From Actinoallomurus purpureus (GTDB lineage Bacteria > Actinomycetota > Actinomycetes > Streptosporangiales > Streptosporangiaceae): 64,000 nucleotides of DNA. This document shows positions 7,944 through 17,100 of the stretch, in pieces; within the stretch, counting starts at the first letter, position 1; each line of letters starts with the position of its first letter. The translations under genes and the position numbers were made by a program. The notes under the pieces are model-generated. The model saw nothing but the letters and a program-made list of their open reading frames with translations, had not been told where the DNA came from and searched no databases. The stretch covers positions 141,922-205,921 of the forward strand of contig NZ_JAMXMY010000020.1 in the NCBI RefSeq assembly GCF_024055795.1, read 5' to 3'.

Positions 7944-10900
7944 ATGGCCAGTGCAGGGTTGAGGCTGTTAGTCAGAGGGCTGCTCCTCGCGGCCGCGGTG
8001 TTTCTCATCATGGCGATTGCCGGCTCGAGGGCGCACGCCGCCGGCCCGTGCGATTCCACCGGAAATCTCGTGGCCTGCGAGAATACGAAACAAGGGTCGC
8101 CGAGCACGGAGTGGGACAAGATCTCCGGCGGCGGCCAGACGATCGAGGGCTACGCCGCCGAATTCAGCGTGAACGCCGGGGAGACCGTGCACTTCAAGGT
8201 CAATACCCCGGCCCGGAGCTATTCGATCGACATCTATCGGATGGGCTACTACGGCGGCGACGGCGCCCGGAAGATCGCCAGCATCACCCCGTCGGCCTCC
8301 CTCCCGCAGTCGCAGCCATCGTGTCTCAGCGACGACGCCACCGGGCTGATCGACTGCGGCGACTGGAAGGTCTCGGCGAGCTGGCCGGTACCGGCCACCG
8401 CCGTCTCGGGGATCTACTTCGCGCACATCTCCCGCACCGACGGGACCGACGACGACAACCACATCGTGTTCGTGGTCCGCAACGACGCCAGCCACTCGGA
8501 CGTGGTCTTCAAGACCTCCGACACCACTTGGCAGGCGTACAACAGCTGGGGCGGCAACAGCCTCTACGCCGGCGACAGCACGGCCGCGCCGGGCCGGGCG
8601 GTCAAGGTCAGCTACAACCGGCCTTTCAACACGCGCGAGTCGACCCCCTGGGGCCGTGACTTCGTCTTCGCCAATGAGTACCCGATGGTGCGGTTCCTCG
8701 AGGCCCAGGGGTACGACGTCACCTATCTGAGCAGCGTCGACGCCGACCAGCGCGGCTCGCTCCTCAAGAACCACAAGGTCTTCCTGTCCGTCGGGCACGA
8801 CGAGTACTGGTCCGCCGCCGAGCGCGCCAACGTCGAGGCCGCCCGGGACACGGGTGTGAACCTCGGGTTCTTCAGCGGCAACTCGGTGTTCTGGAAGACC
8901 CGCTGGGAACCGAGCGCCGACGGCACCTCGACGCCGTACCGCACGCTGGTGACGTACAAGTCGACGAGGGACAACCGGCAGACCGATCCCACCGGAACCT
9001 GGACGGGCAGCTGGCGGGATCCGCGGTTCAGCCCGCCCGCCGACGGCGGCCGCCCGGAGAACGGCCTGATGGGCACGATCTGGACGGTCAACTGCTGCGG
9101 CGTGGCCATGAAGGTGCCGGCGGCCGACGGGAAGATGCGGTTCTGGCGGAACACCCCGGCCGGAAGCCAGTCCTCGGGCGCGACCCTGACCATGCCCGAC
9201 CTGACGCTCGGCTACGAGTGGGACGAGGACCTGGACAACGGGTTCCGGCCGGCGGGGCTCATCGACATGTCCTCCACGACGGCCGACATACCCGAGAAGC
9301 TCGTCGACTTCGGCACCAACGTCGCCCCGGGGACCGCCACCCATCACCTGACGCTCTATCGCGCGCCGAGCGGCGCGCTCGTCTTCGGCGGCGGGACCGT
9401 GCAGTGGTCGTGGGGGCTGGACGCCGTCCACGACGGCCCCGACGGCGCGCCCACGGCCCCGGACCCGAGCATGCGGCAGGCCACGATCAACCTGCTGGCC
9501 GACATGAACGTCCAGCCGCTGACGCCGCAGAGCGACCTGAAGGCGGCCACGGCCTCCACCGACCACACGGCGCCGACCTCGACGGTCACCTCTCCGGCCG
9601 CGGACGCGAGCATCACCAACGGCAAGACCGTCACGATCAGCGGCACCGCCTCCGACGTCGGCGGGCAGGTGGGCGGTGTCGAGGTGTCCACCGACGGCGG
9701 GACGACCTGGCATCCCGCGACCGGCCGCGCCACCTGGACCTACTCGTGGGACGCGACCGGCGCCGGCCCGGTGACGATCAGGACGCGCGCGACCGATGAC
9801 AGCGGCAACATCGAGACGCCGGGCTCCGGGCGCACCGTCAACGTCTCGTGCCCCTGCGGGCTCTTCGGGCAGTCGGCCGTTCCGGCGAACCCGGCGGAGA
9901 GCGACGCGACGCCGCTCGAGGCGGGCGTCAAGTTCCGCGCGAGCGTCGACGGCTGGGTCACGGGCGTGCGCTTCTACAAGGGCACCGGCAACACCGGCAC
10001 GCACACCGGCAGCCTGTGGACGGCCGACGGCACCCACCTCGCGACGGCGACGTTCGCGAACGAGACGTCGACCGGCTGGCAGTCCGTCTCCTTCCCGGTG
10101 CCGGTCCACGTCACCGCCGGCACGACCTATGTCGCGTCGTACTTCGCACCGGCCGGGCACTACGCCGCGGACGCCGCGTACTTCGCCTACCGGCCCACGA
10201 ACTCTCCGCCGCTCACCGGCCTGCAGGCGGGCACGGACGGCGGCAACGGCGTCTACCACGCCGGCGGGGCCGGCTTCCCCACGGACACCTACAACGGCGG
10301 CAACTACTGGGTCGACGTCGCGTTCGCCACCGTCGAGCCGCCGGACACGACGGCCCCCGCAGTGATCGACTCGACGCCCTACGCGGGCTCCTCCAGCGTG
10401 CCGACGGCCGTCCTGCCGTCGGTCACGTTCGGCGAGCCGGTGCGGACCGGGTCGGCGTCGTTCACCCTCAAGGACTCCGGCGGCACCGCCGTGGCCGGCA
10501 GCGCGTCCCTCGACTCCGCGGGCACCGGCCTCACCTTCCTGCCGACCGGCCCGCTGCCGGGCGGAACGACCTTCACGGCGACCGTCACCGGAGCCAAGGA
10601 CGCCGCCGGGAACACGATGACGTCCTTCTCGTACTCGTTCACGACCGCCAAACCGCGGCCGGCGGCGGGACAGTGCCCGTGCAGCATCTGGGCCGATGAC
10701 ACCGTGCCGTCCGTCGAGGGCATGAACGACCCGAACGCGCTGGAGCTCGGGGTCAAGTTCACCCCGGACACGAACGGCTTCGTCAGCGGGATCCGTTTCT
10801 ACAAGGGGCGCAACAACACGGGAACCCACACCGGCACGCTCTGGACCGCGGGCGGCACCCAGCTCGCCACAGCGACGTTCTCGAGCGAGTCGACGCTCGG

Positions 10901-12863
10901 CTGGCAGGAGGTCCGCTTCTCCTCGCCGGTGGCGGTGACGGCGGGTACCACGTACGTCGCGTCGTACCACACGGCGACCGGCTGGTTCTCCGCCGACAGC
11001 GGCGGCCTGAGCCGCGCGGTCGACGACCCGCCGCTGCACACCATCGCCGACGGCGCCGACGGCGTGTTCGCCTACGGCGCCCACGCCTTCCCCAGCCAGA
11101 GCTACAACACTTCCAACTACTGGGTGGACGTCGTCTTCACCCTGCCGCCCGACACCACACCCCCGGCGGTCGCGTCGACGAACCCCTCGAACAACGCGAC
11201 GAGCGTCCCGGCGGGCGCCACGGTGAAGGTCGCCTTCAACGAGGCCGTGCAGCCCTCGTCACCGGCGTTCACGCTGAAGAATCCCGGGGGCACCGCGATC
11301 GCCGGCAGCACCGCGTTCGACAGCGCGTCCAGGGTCCTCACGTTCACGCCGTCGAGCCCGCTCGCCGTGGGCACGAAGTACACCGCGAGCGTCAGCGGGG
11401 CGAAGGACACCGCCGGCAACGCGATGCAGGGCACGACCACGTGGTCGTTCACCACGAGCGGATCGTGTCCCTGCACGCTCTTCCCGAGCGACGCCGCGCC
11501 CGTCACGGCCGCGGCCGGCGACTCCGGCTCGGTCGAGCTGGGCGTCGAATTCACCCCGGACACCGCCGGATGGATCTCCGGGGTGCGCTTCTACAAGGGG
11601 GCCGGCAACACCGGCACGCACACCGGCAGCCTCTGGACCACGGGCGGCACCCGGCTGGCCACCGGCACCTTCAGCGGCGAGACGGCGTCGGGCTGGCAGA
11701 CCCTGGCGTTCTCCGGCCCGGTGCAGGTCACGGCCGGCACGACGTACGTCGCCTCGTACCACGCGCCGAACGGCCACTACGCGGCGGACGGCGGCTACTT
11801 CTGGAACGCCCTGGACAACGCGCCGCTGCACGCCCCCACGAGCGCCGCGTCGGGTGGCAACGGCCGCTACGCCTACGCCTCGGGCACACGCTTCCCGAAC
11901 GAGTCCTACGGCGCGTCGAACTACTGGGTCGATCCGATCTTCTCGACCGCCCAGCCGGGCGATGTCACGCCGCCGACCGTCGAGACGGCGAACCCGGTCG
12001 GCGGGCAGACGAGCGTGCCGCCCGGCACCGGCATCTCCGCCGCGTTCGACGAGGCGGTGCAGGGCGGCACCGTCCAGTTCACGGTCACCCCGTCCGTGAC
12101 CGGCTCCGTGACGTACGACTCCGCGACCAGGACCGCCACCTTCCAGCCGTCCGCCGCCCTGGCCTGGAACACCGCGTACACCGTGAAGGTCACCGGCGCC
12201 AAGGACGTCGCCGGCAACACGATGGCGGCCGCGTACACCTGGTCCTTCACCACCGCGCGGCAGCCGGCCACCCCGGGCGTGTGCCCGTGCTCGATCTGGG
12301 CCGACAGCGCGATCCCGCAGGTCACGGGCGTGGACGACCCGAACTCGGTGGAGCTGGGCGTCAGGTTCACCTCCGACACCGCCGGATGGGTCACCGGCGT
12401 CCGGTTCTACAAGGGGCCCGCCAACACCGGCACGCACACCGGCACCCTGTGGACGGCCGACGGCACCCGGCTGGCCACCGTGACGTTCTCCGGCGAGTCG
12501 GCGGCGGGCTGGCAGGAGGCGCGCTTCTCCACCGCGATCTCCGTCTCCGCGAACACGACCTACGTGGTGTCCTACCTCGCGCCGAACGGCCACTACGCGG
12601 CCGACTCCAGCGCGTTCTCCGGGGCAGGCGTCGACGCCCCGCCGCTGCACGCCCTGCGGTCCGGCGGCCTCTACGGGTACGGCGCCGGCGGCTTCCCGAC
12701 GAACGCGAGCACCGCGAACTACTGGGTCGACGTCGTCTTCACCACGACTGCACCGGCGACGGCGCTGCTGGCCGGCGGGCCGAAGAACAGCCCGTCGCCG
12801 ACGCCCACGCCGACGCCATCGACGCCACCGTCGACCACACCCCGCGAAGGAGAACACCGTTGA
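7944..12863 (+). CDS. Giant secreted protein: DMF-beta-like domain plus four DUF4082 modules
   Basis: 1639-residue exported protein. A signal peptide (about 1-33, ending RAHAA) is followed by a domain resembling the N,N-dimethylformamidase beta-subunit C-terminal family (about 60-520; SVGHDEYWSAAERANVEAA, GFFSGNSVFWKTRWE). Then come an Ig-like domain (about 545-635), four DUF4082 modules each opening with a CPC cysteine pair, Ig-like Big_5 domains between them, and a Pro/Thr/Ser tail. No membrane anchor or sorting signal is visible. ATG at 7944 follows GGGGGAAA; an in-frame TTG at 7917 is less likely. The stop overlaps the TTG of the next gene. Its place inside the locus suggests binding or tailoring of the exported glycan, which is inference; the DMF-like domain need not be an amidase. 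Confidence 0.85.
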   Translation: MASAGLRLLVRGLLLAAAVFLIMAIAGSRAHAAGPCDSTGNLVACENTKQGSPSTEWDKISGGGQTIEGYAAEFSVNAGETVHFKVNTPARSYSIDIYRMGYYGGDGARKIASITPSASLPQSQPSCLSDDATGLIDCGDWKVSASWPVPATAVSGIYFAHISRTDGTDDDNHIVFVVRNDASHSDVVFKTSDTTWQAYNSWGGNSLYAGDSTAAPGRAVKVSYNRPFNTRESTPWGRDFVFANEYPMVRFLEAQGYDVTYLSSVDADQRGSLLKNHKVFLSVGHDEYWSAAERANVEAARDTGVNLGFFSGNSVFWKTRWEPSADGTSTPYRTLVTYKSTRDNRQTDPTGTWTGSWRDPRFSPPADGGRPENGLMGTIWTVNCCGVAMKVPAADGKMRFWRNTPAGSQSSGATLTMPDLTLGYEWDEDLDNGFRPAGLIDMSSTTADIPEKLVDFGTNVAPGTATHHLTLYRAPSGALVFGGGTVQWSWGLDAVHDGPDGAPTAPDPSMRQATINLLADMNVQPLTPQSDLKAATASTDHTAPTSTVTSPAADASITNGKTVTISGTASDVGGQVGGVEVSTDGGTTWHPATGRATWTYSWDATGAGPVTIRTRATDDSGNIETPGSGRTVNVSCPCGLFGQSAVPANPAESDATPLEAGVKFRASVDGWVTGVRFYKGTGNTGTHTGSLWTADGTHLATATFANETSTGWQSVSFPVPVHVTAGTTYVASYFAPAGHYAADAAYFAYRPTNSPPLTGLQAGTDGGNGVYHAGGAGFPTDTYNGGNYWVDVAFATVEPPDTTAPAVIDSTPYAGSSSVPTAVLPSVTFGEPVRTGSASFTLKDSGGTAVAGSASLDSAGTGLTFLPTGPLPGGTTFTATVTGAKDAAGNTMTSFSYSFTTAKPRPAAGQCPCSIWADDTVPSVEGMNDPNALELGVKFTPDTNGFVSGIRFYKGRNNTGTHTGTLWTAGGTQLATATFSSESTLGWQEVRFSSPVAVTAGTTYVASYHTATGWFSADSGGLSRAVDDPPLHTIADGADGVFAYGAHAFPSQSYNTSNYWVDVVFTLPPDTTPPAVASTNPSNNATSVPAGATVKVAFNEAVQPSSPAFTLKNPGGTAIAGSTAFDSASRVLTFTPSSPLAVGTKYTASVSGAKDTAGNAMQGTTTWSFTTSGSCPCTLFPSDAAPVTAAAGDSGSVELGVEFTPDTAGWISGVRFYKGAGNTGTHTGSLWTTGGTRLATGTFSGETASGWQTLAFSGPVQVTAGTTYVASYHAPNGHYAADGGYFWNALDNAPLHAPTSAASGGNGRYAYASGTRFPNESYGASNYWVDPIFSTAQPGDVTPPTVETANPVGGQTSVPPGTGISAAFDEAVQGGTVQFTVTPSVTGSVTYDSATRTATFQPSAALAWNTAYTVKVTGAKDVAGNTMAAAYTWSFTTARQPATPGVCPCSIWADSAIPQVTGVDDPNSVELGVRFTSDTAGWVTGVRFYKGPANTGTHTGTLWTADGTRLATVTFSGESAAGWQEARFSTAISVSANTTYVVSYLAPNGHYAADSSAFSGAGVDAPPLHALRSGGLYGYGAGGFPTNASTANYWVDVVFTTTAPATALLAGGPKNSPSPTPTPTPSTPPSTTPREGEHR
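9849..12750 (+). repeat. Four long intragenic repeats (DUF4082 modules)
   Basis: Modules begin at cysteine codons near 9849, 10674, 11466 and 12282, a period of roughly 800 bp, and end at NYWVDV/P near 10332, 11139, 11946 and 12747. Each carries the core GVRFYKG...NTGTHTG...LWT, then TTYVxSY and NYWVD. High similarity on both DNA and protein level indicates internal duplication and a hotspot for recombination. Confidence 0.85.
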
Positions 12864-13891
12864 CGGACGCAGTGGGACTGGCGGTCATCGGGGCCGGCTA
12901 CTGGGGGCCGAATCTCGTGCGGACCGCTCAGGCGACCCCGGCTCTGCGGCTGGAGTGGCTGTGCGACCTGGACGAGGAGCGGGCCCGCGCCGTGCTCGGG
13001 GCCTACACGACGGTCCGGGCCACGACGTCCTACGAAGCGGTCTTAGCCGATCCCGCGGTCGACGCGGTCGCGATCGCGACGCCGGCGGCCACCCACTTCG
13101 ATCTCGTACGGTCGGCGCTCGAAGCCGGCAAGCACGTGCTGGTCGAGAAGCCCCTCACGATGTCGGCCGCCGAGGGCCGCAAGCTCGTCGACCTGGCCGA
13201 CCGGACCGGCCGCGTGCTCATGTGCGACCACACCTACTGCTACACCCCGGCGGTCCGCCGGATCCGCGAGCTGATCCATGGCGGTGAGCTCGGCGACGTG
13301 CAGTTCGTCGACTCCGTCCGCATCAACCTCGGGCTGGTGCAGTCCGACATCGACGTGCTGTGGGACCTCGCGCCGCACGACCTGTCGATCCTCGACTTCG
13401 TGCTCCCGGAGCGGGTCACCGCCGTCGCCGCCCACGGCAGCGACCCCATCGACGCCGGCCGCGCCTGCGTGGCGCACCTGACGCTGTGGCTGACGTCGGG
13501 GGCGATGGCCCACGTCCACGTCAACTGGCTCAGCCCGACCAAGATCCGCACGACCGTGATCGGCGGGTCCCGGCGCACGGTCGTCTGGGACGACCTGGAC
13601 CCGCTGCGCCGGGTCTCGGTGCACGACCGGGGCGTGGACCGCGTCCCCCAGGGGCCCGACCAGCGCCGGGAGGCGCTGATCTCCTACCGGCTGGGCGACA
13701 TCCACGTTCCCGCCCTGCCGGAACAGGAGGCGTTGCGCGGGGTGATGGCCGAGTTCGCCGCCGCCATCACCGAGTCCCGGCCGGCGCTCACCGACGGCCG
13801 CGCCGGCCTCCGCGTGATCACTCTGCTGGAGGCGGCGTCGCGCAGCATCGCGAACGGCGGCGCGACCATCTCGACGAAGGAGAACGCGTGA
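12860..13891 (+). CDS. Gfo/Idh/MocA oxidoreductase (WbpB/WlbA-like candidate)
   Basis: 343-residue NAD(P)-dependent sugar dehydrogenase. Rossmann motif LAVIGAGYWGPNLV (about residues 6-19) and the family EKP motif in VLVEKPLTM (about 93-101) are clear; HVHVNWLSPTKIRT is in the C-terminal substrate domain. In the WbpA/B/E/D route this family oxidises C3 of UDP-GlcNAcA before transamination, which fits neighbouring genes but is inference. TTG at 12860 is chosen for the GAAGGAG upstream and because it overlaps the previous stop (TTGA). GTGA at the end couples it to the epimerase. Confidence 0.85.
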   Translation: MTDAVGLAVIGAGYWGPNLVRTAQATPALRLEWLCDLDEERARAVLGAYTTVRATTSYEAVLADPAVDAVAIATPAATHFDLVRSALEAGKHVLVEKPLTMSAAEGRKLVDLADRTGRVLMCDHTYCYTPAVRRIRELIHGGELGDVQFVDSVRINLGLVQSDIDVLWDLAPHDLSILDFVLPERVTAVAAHGSDPIDAGRACVAHLTLWLTSGAMAHVHVNWLSPTKIRTTVIGGSRRTVVWDDLDPLRRVSVHDRGVDRVPQGPDQRREALISYRLGDIHVPALPEQEALRGVMAEFAAAITESRPALTDGRAGLRVITLLEAASRSIANGGATISTKENA

Positions 13892-14841
13892 TCGAAGGTA
13901 GCCGCTGTCTCGTCACCGGCGGGGCCGGCACGATCGGCTCGACCATCGTCGACCAGCTCGTCGCCGCGGGCTGCGCGGACGTCATCGTCCTGGACAACTT
14001 CGTCCGCGGCCGACCGGAGAACCTTTCCTGCGCACGGGAGAGCGGCCGGGTACGCGTGGTCGACGGCGACATCCGTGACGGCGCGCTCGTACGGTCGCTG
14101 CTCGACGGCGTGGACGTGGTCTTCCACCAGGCCGCAATCCGCATCACCCAGTGCGCGGAGGAGCCACGGCTCGCGCTGCAGGTCCTCGTCGACGGCACCT
14201 ACGAGGTGGTCGAGGCGGCGGCCGAGCGCGGGGTGCGCAAGGTCGTCGCGGCCTCCTCGGCGTCCGTGTACGGCCTCGCGGAGGAGTTCCCCACGCCGGA
14301 GCGCCACCACCCGTACGCCAACGACACGCTGTACGGCGCGGCGAAGACGTTCAACGAGGGGCTGCTGCGCAGCTTCCACGCGACGCACGGCCTCGACTAC
14401 GTGGCCCTGCGCTACTTCAACGTGTACGGCCCGCGGATGGACATCCACGGCCTCTACACCGAGGTGCTGATCCGCTGGATGGAGCGCATCGAGTCCGGCC
14501 GGCCGCCGCTCATTCTCGGCGACGGCGCCCAGACCATGGACTTCGTCTTCACCGAGGACATCGCGCGGGCGAACCTCCTGGCAGCCGAGAGCGACGTCAC
14601 CGACGACGTGTTCAACATCGGCAGCCGCACCGAGACCAGCCTGCGCGAGCTGGCCGAGGCGCTGCTGCGGGCGATGGACGCGGACCTCGGGCTCGAGTTC
14701 GGCCCGGCCCGGACCGTCAACGCGGTGACCCGGCGTCTCGCGGACGTGTCGAAGGCCGAGGAACGCCTCGGCTGGAAGGCCGAGATCGGCCTGGACGAGG
14801 GCCTGCGCCGGCTCGTTCGCTGGTGGCGGTCCCAGCGGTGA
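13888..14841 (+). CDS. NAD-dependent sugar epimerase/dehydratase (extended SDR)
   Basis: 317-residue extended short-chain dehydrogenase. It has the nucleotide motif VTGGAGTIGSTI (about residues 8-19), the Ser of ASSASVYG and the catalytic YxxxK in LYGAAK (about 145-150), and the RYFNVYGPRMD signature of nucleotide-sugar epimerases. GTG at 13888 overlaps the stop of the oxidoreductase gene (GTGA) and GAAGGAG precedes it. The substrate is probably a UDP- or dTDP-hexose. It could act as a C4 epimerase (GalE/WbpP-like) or a dehydratase; sequence alone does not decide. Confidence 0.85.
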   Translation: MIEGSRCLVTGGAGTIGSTIVDQLVAAGCADVIVLDNFVRGRPENLSCARESGRVRVVDGDIRDGALVRSLLDGVDVVFHQAAIRITQCAEEPRLALQVLVDGTYEVVEAAAERGVRKVVAASSASVYGLAEEFPTPERHHPYANDTLYGAAKTFNEGLLRSFHATHGLDYVALRYFNVYGPRMDIHGLYTEVLIRWMERIESGRPPLILGDGAQTMDFVFTEDIARANLLAAESDVTDDVFNIGSRTETSLRELAEALLRAMDADLGLEFGPARTVNAVTRRLADVSKAEERLGWKAEIGLDEGLRRLVRWWRSQR

Positions 14842-14887
14842 AGGAGTCGGACGCGGGTGTGCGGGCATCCGGCACCGTGAGCGCCTC

Positions 14888-16006
14888 GTGAACCTGGTCG
14901 TCTACTTCGGGGGCACGGGCTATGACGGGGTGGCGGGCACGGACCGGCGCATGGCGGATGGCCTCGCAGCCCTGACGCCCGTCCTCTACGTCGACCCGCC
15001 GCGCTCGGTACTGACCCCCTTGGTCCACCCGCACCTCGCGGCGTCGCTGCGCGGTCCGGCGTTGCGCGAGGTACGCGCGGGCCTGTGGTGGCTCACCCCA
15101 CGGGTGCTGCCCGGCGCCCAGCGCCCCGGCATGCGCCCCGTCACCGACGCGCTCATCCGCCGGGCGGCCCGTCGTGCCGCCGCCGGGCTCGGGATGCGCG
15201 TGCCGGCCGTGGTCGTCGCGGGTCCCGGCGATCTGCTCGGCGCCGTGCCGGGTGCGCGCGCCGTGTACTACGCCACCGACGACCTCGTGGCGGGCGCGAC
15301 GCTGCTGGGCCATTCGGCGCGGCACCTGCGGGCGGCGCAGGCCCGGCAGCTCGCCCGCGCCGACGCGGTCGCGGTCGTCTCGCCCGTGCTGCGGGAGAGG
15401 TTCGCAGGGGCAGTGGTGATCCCGAACGGCTGCACTCCCGTCGACGCCGACGCGGCGCCGTGGCCCGACGACGTGCCCGGGTCCTTCGCCGGTCCTGTCG
15501 CCGGGTTCGTCGGGCACATCAACGCGCGGATCGACCTCACGCTCCTGGAGGCCGTCGCGGGCTCCGGCCGCCCGCTGCTGCTCGTCGGCCCGCACGACCC
15601 GTCGTACGAGCCGGCGCGCTTCGCGGCCTTGGTCGCGCGGGCGAACGTGTGCTGGACGGGGCGCAAGCCCGTCGAGGAGCTGGCGTCGTACCTGAGGGTC
15701 ATCGACGTGGGCCTCACGCCGTACGCGACCAGCGACTTCAACCGTGCCAGCTTCCCGATCAAGACTCTCGACTACCTCGCCGCCGGCCGTGGCGTGGTCT
15801 CGACCGACCTGCCGGCGACGGCATGGCTCGGCACGGACCTCGTGCGCACGGCTGCCCGTGACGGCTTCGCGGCCGCCGTCGAGGAGGAGCTCGCGACACC
15901 CCGGACACCGGAGCTCCAGGCGCGGCGACGCGGCTTCGCGGAACGGCACACCTGGTCCCGGCGGGCTCGCGACCTCGCCGCCCTGCTCGAATTGGAGGAC
16001 GCATGA
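14888..16006 (+). CDS. GT-B glycosyltransferase (TuaH-like)
   Basis: 372-residue GT-B fold protein. The N-terminal half contains VYYATDDLVAGATLLG (about 125-140) and ADAVAVVSPVLRERF; the C-terminal half has VAGFVGHINARIDLTLLEA and TPYATSDFNRASFPIKTLDYLAAGRGVVSTDL, a sugar-nucleotide site typical of group 1 transferases related to TuaH. GTG at 14888 lies 46 bp after the epimerase stop. Its stop overlaps the next ATG (ATGA), so it is part of the 12.9-21.5 kb operon. The sugar transferred is unknown. Confidence 0.83.
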   Translation: MNLVVYFGGTGYDGVAGTDRRMADGLAALTPVLYVDPPRSVLTPLVHPHLAASLRGPALREVRAGLWWLTPRVLPGAQRPGMRPVTDALIRRAARRAAAGLGMRVPAVVVAGPGDLLGAVPGARAVYYATDDLVAGATLLGHSARHLRAAQARQLARADAVAVVSPVLRERFAGAVVIPNGCTPVDADAAPWPDDVPGSFAGPVAGFVGHINARIDLTLLEAVAGSGRPLLLVGPHDPSYEPARFAALVARANVCWTGRKPVEELASYLRVIDVGLTPYATSDFNRASFPIKTLDYLAAGRGVVSTDLPATAWLGTDLVRTAARDGFAAAVEEELATPRTPELQARRRGFAERHTWSRRARDLAALLELEDA

Positions 16007-17100
16007 TCCCGGTGATCAGGCCCGTGCTGGGCGATGAGGAGGCTGCGGCCGCCGCCGAGGCCGTACGGTCGGGCTGGGTGGCGCAGGGGCCACGGGTCGC
16101 GGAGTTCGAGCGCGCGTTCGCCGGCCGCGTCGGCGCCGGCCACGGCGTGGCCACGTCATCGTGCACGACCGCACTGCATCTGGCGCTCCTCCTCGTGGGC
16201 GTGGGTGCCGGCGACGAGGTCGTCGTGCCGTCGCTGTCGTTCATCGCGACCGCGAACGCCGTGCGGTACTGCGGCGCCACCCCGGTCTTCGCCGACGTCG
16301 ACGCGACCACCGGCAACGTCACCGCCAAGACCGTCGAGACGGCGATCAACGCACGGACCCGCGCGGTGATCGCCGTGGACCAGGCCGGGATCCCGTGCGA
16401 CCTCGACGAGATCACCGCGCTCGGCGTCCCGGTGATCGAGGACGCGGCCTGCGCGGCGGGCTCGACCTATCGCGGCAGGCCGGTCGGCGCGGGGGCCGAG
16501 GTCGCCGCATGGTCCTTCCACCCGCGCAAGCTGATCACGACCGGCGAGGGCGGCATGCTCACCACGCGCTCCGGCGACTGGGCACGGCGGGCGCGGCGGC
16601 TTCGCGAGCACGGGATGAGCGTGAGCGCCGCCGAGCGGCACGCCAGCCGCACGGCCGTCGTCGAGGAGTACTCCGAAACGGGCTTCAACTACCGGATGAC
16701 CGACATCCAGGCGGCGATCGGGCTCGTCCAGCTGAAGCGTCTCGACGAGATCATCGCGCGCCGGCGTGCCCTGGCCGCGCGGTACCAGAGGCTGCTGCCC
16801 GGCTTCGAGACGGCACGCGACCCGGCGTACGGCGAGACCAACTACCAGTCGTTCTGGATCGTGCTGCCCGACGACCACCCCATCGGCCGCGACGCCCTCC
16901 TGGCGCGGCTCGCCGAAGAGGGGATCTCGGCCCGGCGCGGCATCATGGCCGCCCATCTCGAGCCCGCCTACGCCGGTACGCCCGCCGACCTCCCGGTGAC
17001 CGAACGGCTGACGCGGCGTTCCCTGATCCTTCCGCTGTTCCACGAGATGACCGATGCCGAGCAGGACCGGGTCGTCTCCGTCATCGCGGAGGCGCGGTGA
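16003..17100 (+). CDS. DegT/DnrJ/EryC1 sugar aminotransferase (first copy)
   Basis: 365-residue PLP-dependent sugar aminotransferase. The cofactor lysine is in AWSFHPRKLITTGEGGML (about residue 180). VIEDAACAAGSTY and GFNYRMTDIQAAIGLVQLKRLD are family signatures. These enzymes convert 3- or 4-keto nucleotide sugars to amino sugars with glutamate as donor. ATG 16003 and the GTG after its stop both overlap neighbours. A second member at 20.4 kb is only distantly similar, so the two probably act on different keto-sugars. Either could be the WbpE-like partner. Confidence 0.9.
   Translation: MIPVIRPVLGDEEAAAAAEAVRSGWVAQGPRVAEFERAFAGRVGAGHGVATSSCTTALHLALLLVGVGAGDEVVVPSLSFIATANAVRYCGATPVFADVDATTGNVTAKTVETAINARTRAVIAVDQAGIPCDLDEITALGVPVIEDAACAAGSTYRGRPVGAGAEVAAWSFHPRKLITTGEGGMLTTRSGDWARRARRLREHGMSVSAAERHASRTAVVEEYSETGFNYRMTDIQAAIGLVQLKRLDEIIARRRALAARYQRLLPGFETARDPAYGETNYQSFWIVLPDDHPIGRDALLARLAEEGISARRGIMAAHLEPAYAGTPADLPVTERLTRRSLILPLFHEMTDAEQDRVVSVIAEAR

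Noticed and set aside
7968..11084. A 1038-codon open frame on the minus strand
   Set aside because: It is fully antisense to the 1639-residue secreted protein; its apparent repeats only mirror the DUF4082 repeats.
9849..12750. Regular repeats as a CRISPR array
   Set aside because: The units are about 800 bp, fully coding and in frame; there are no short identical repeats with unique spacers and no cas genes.
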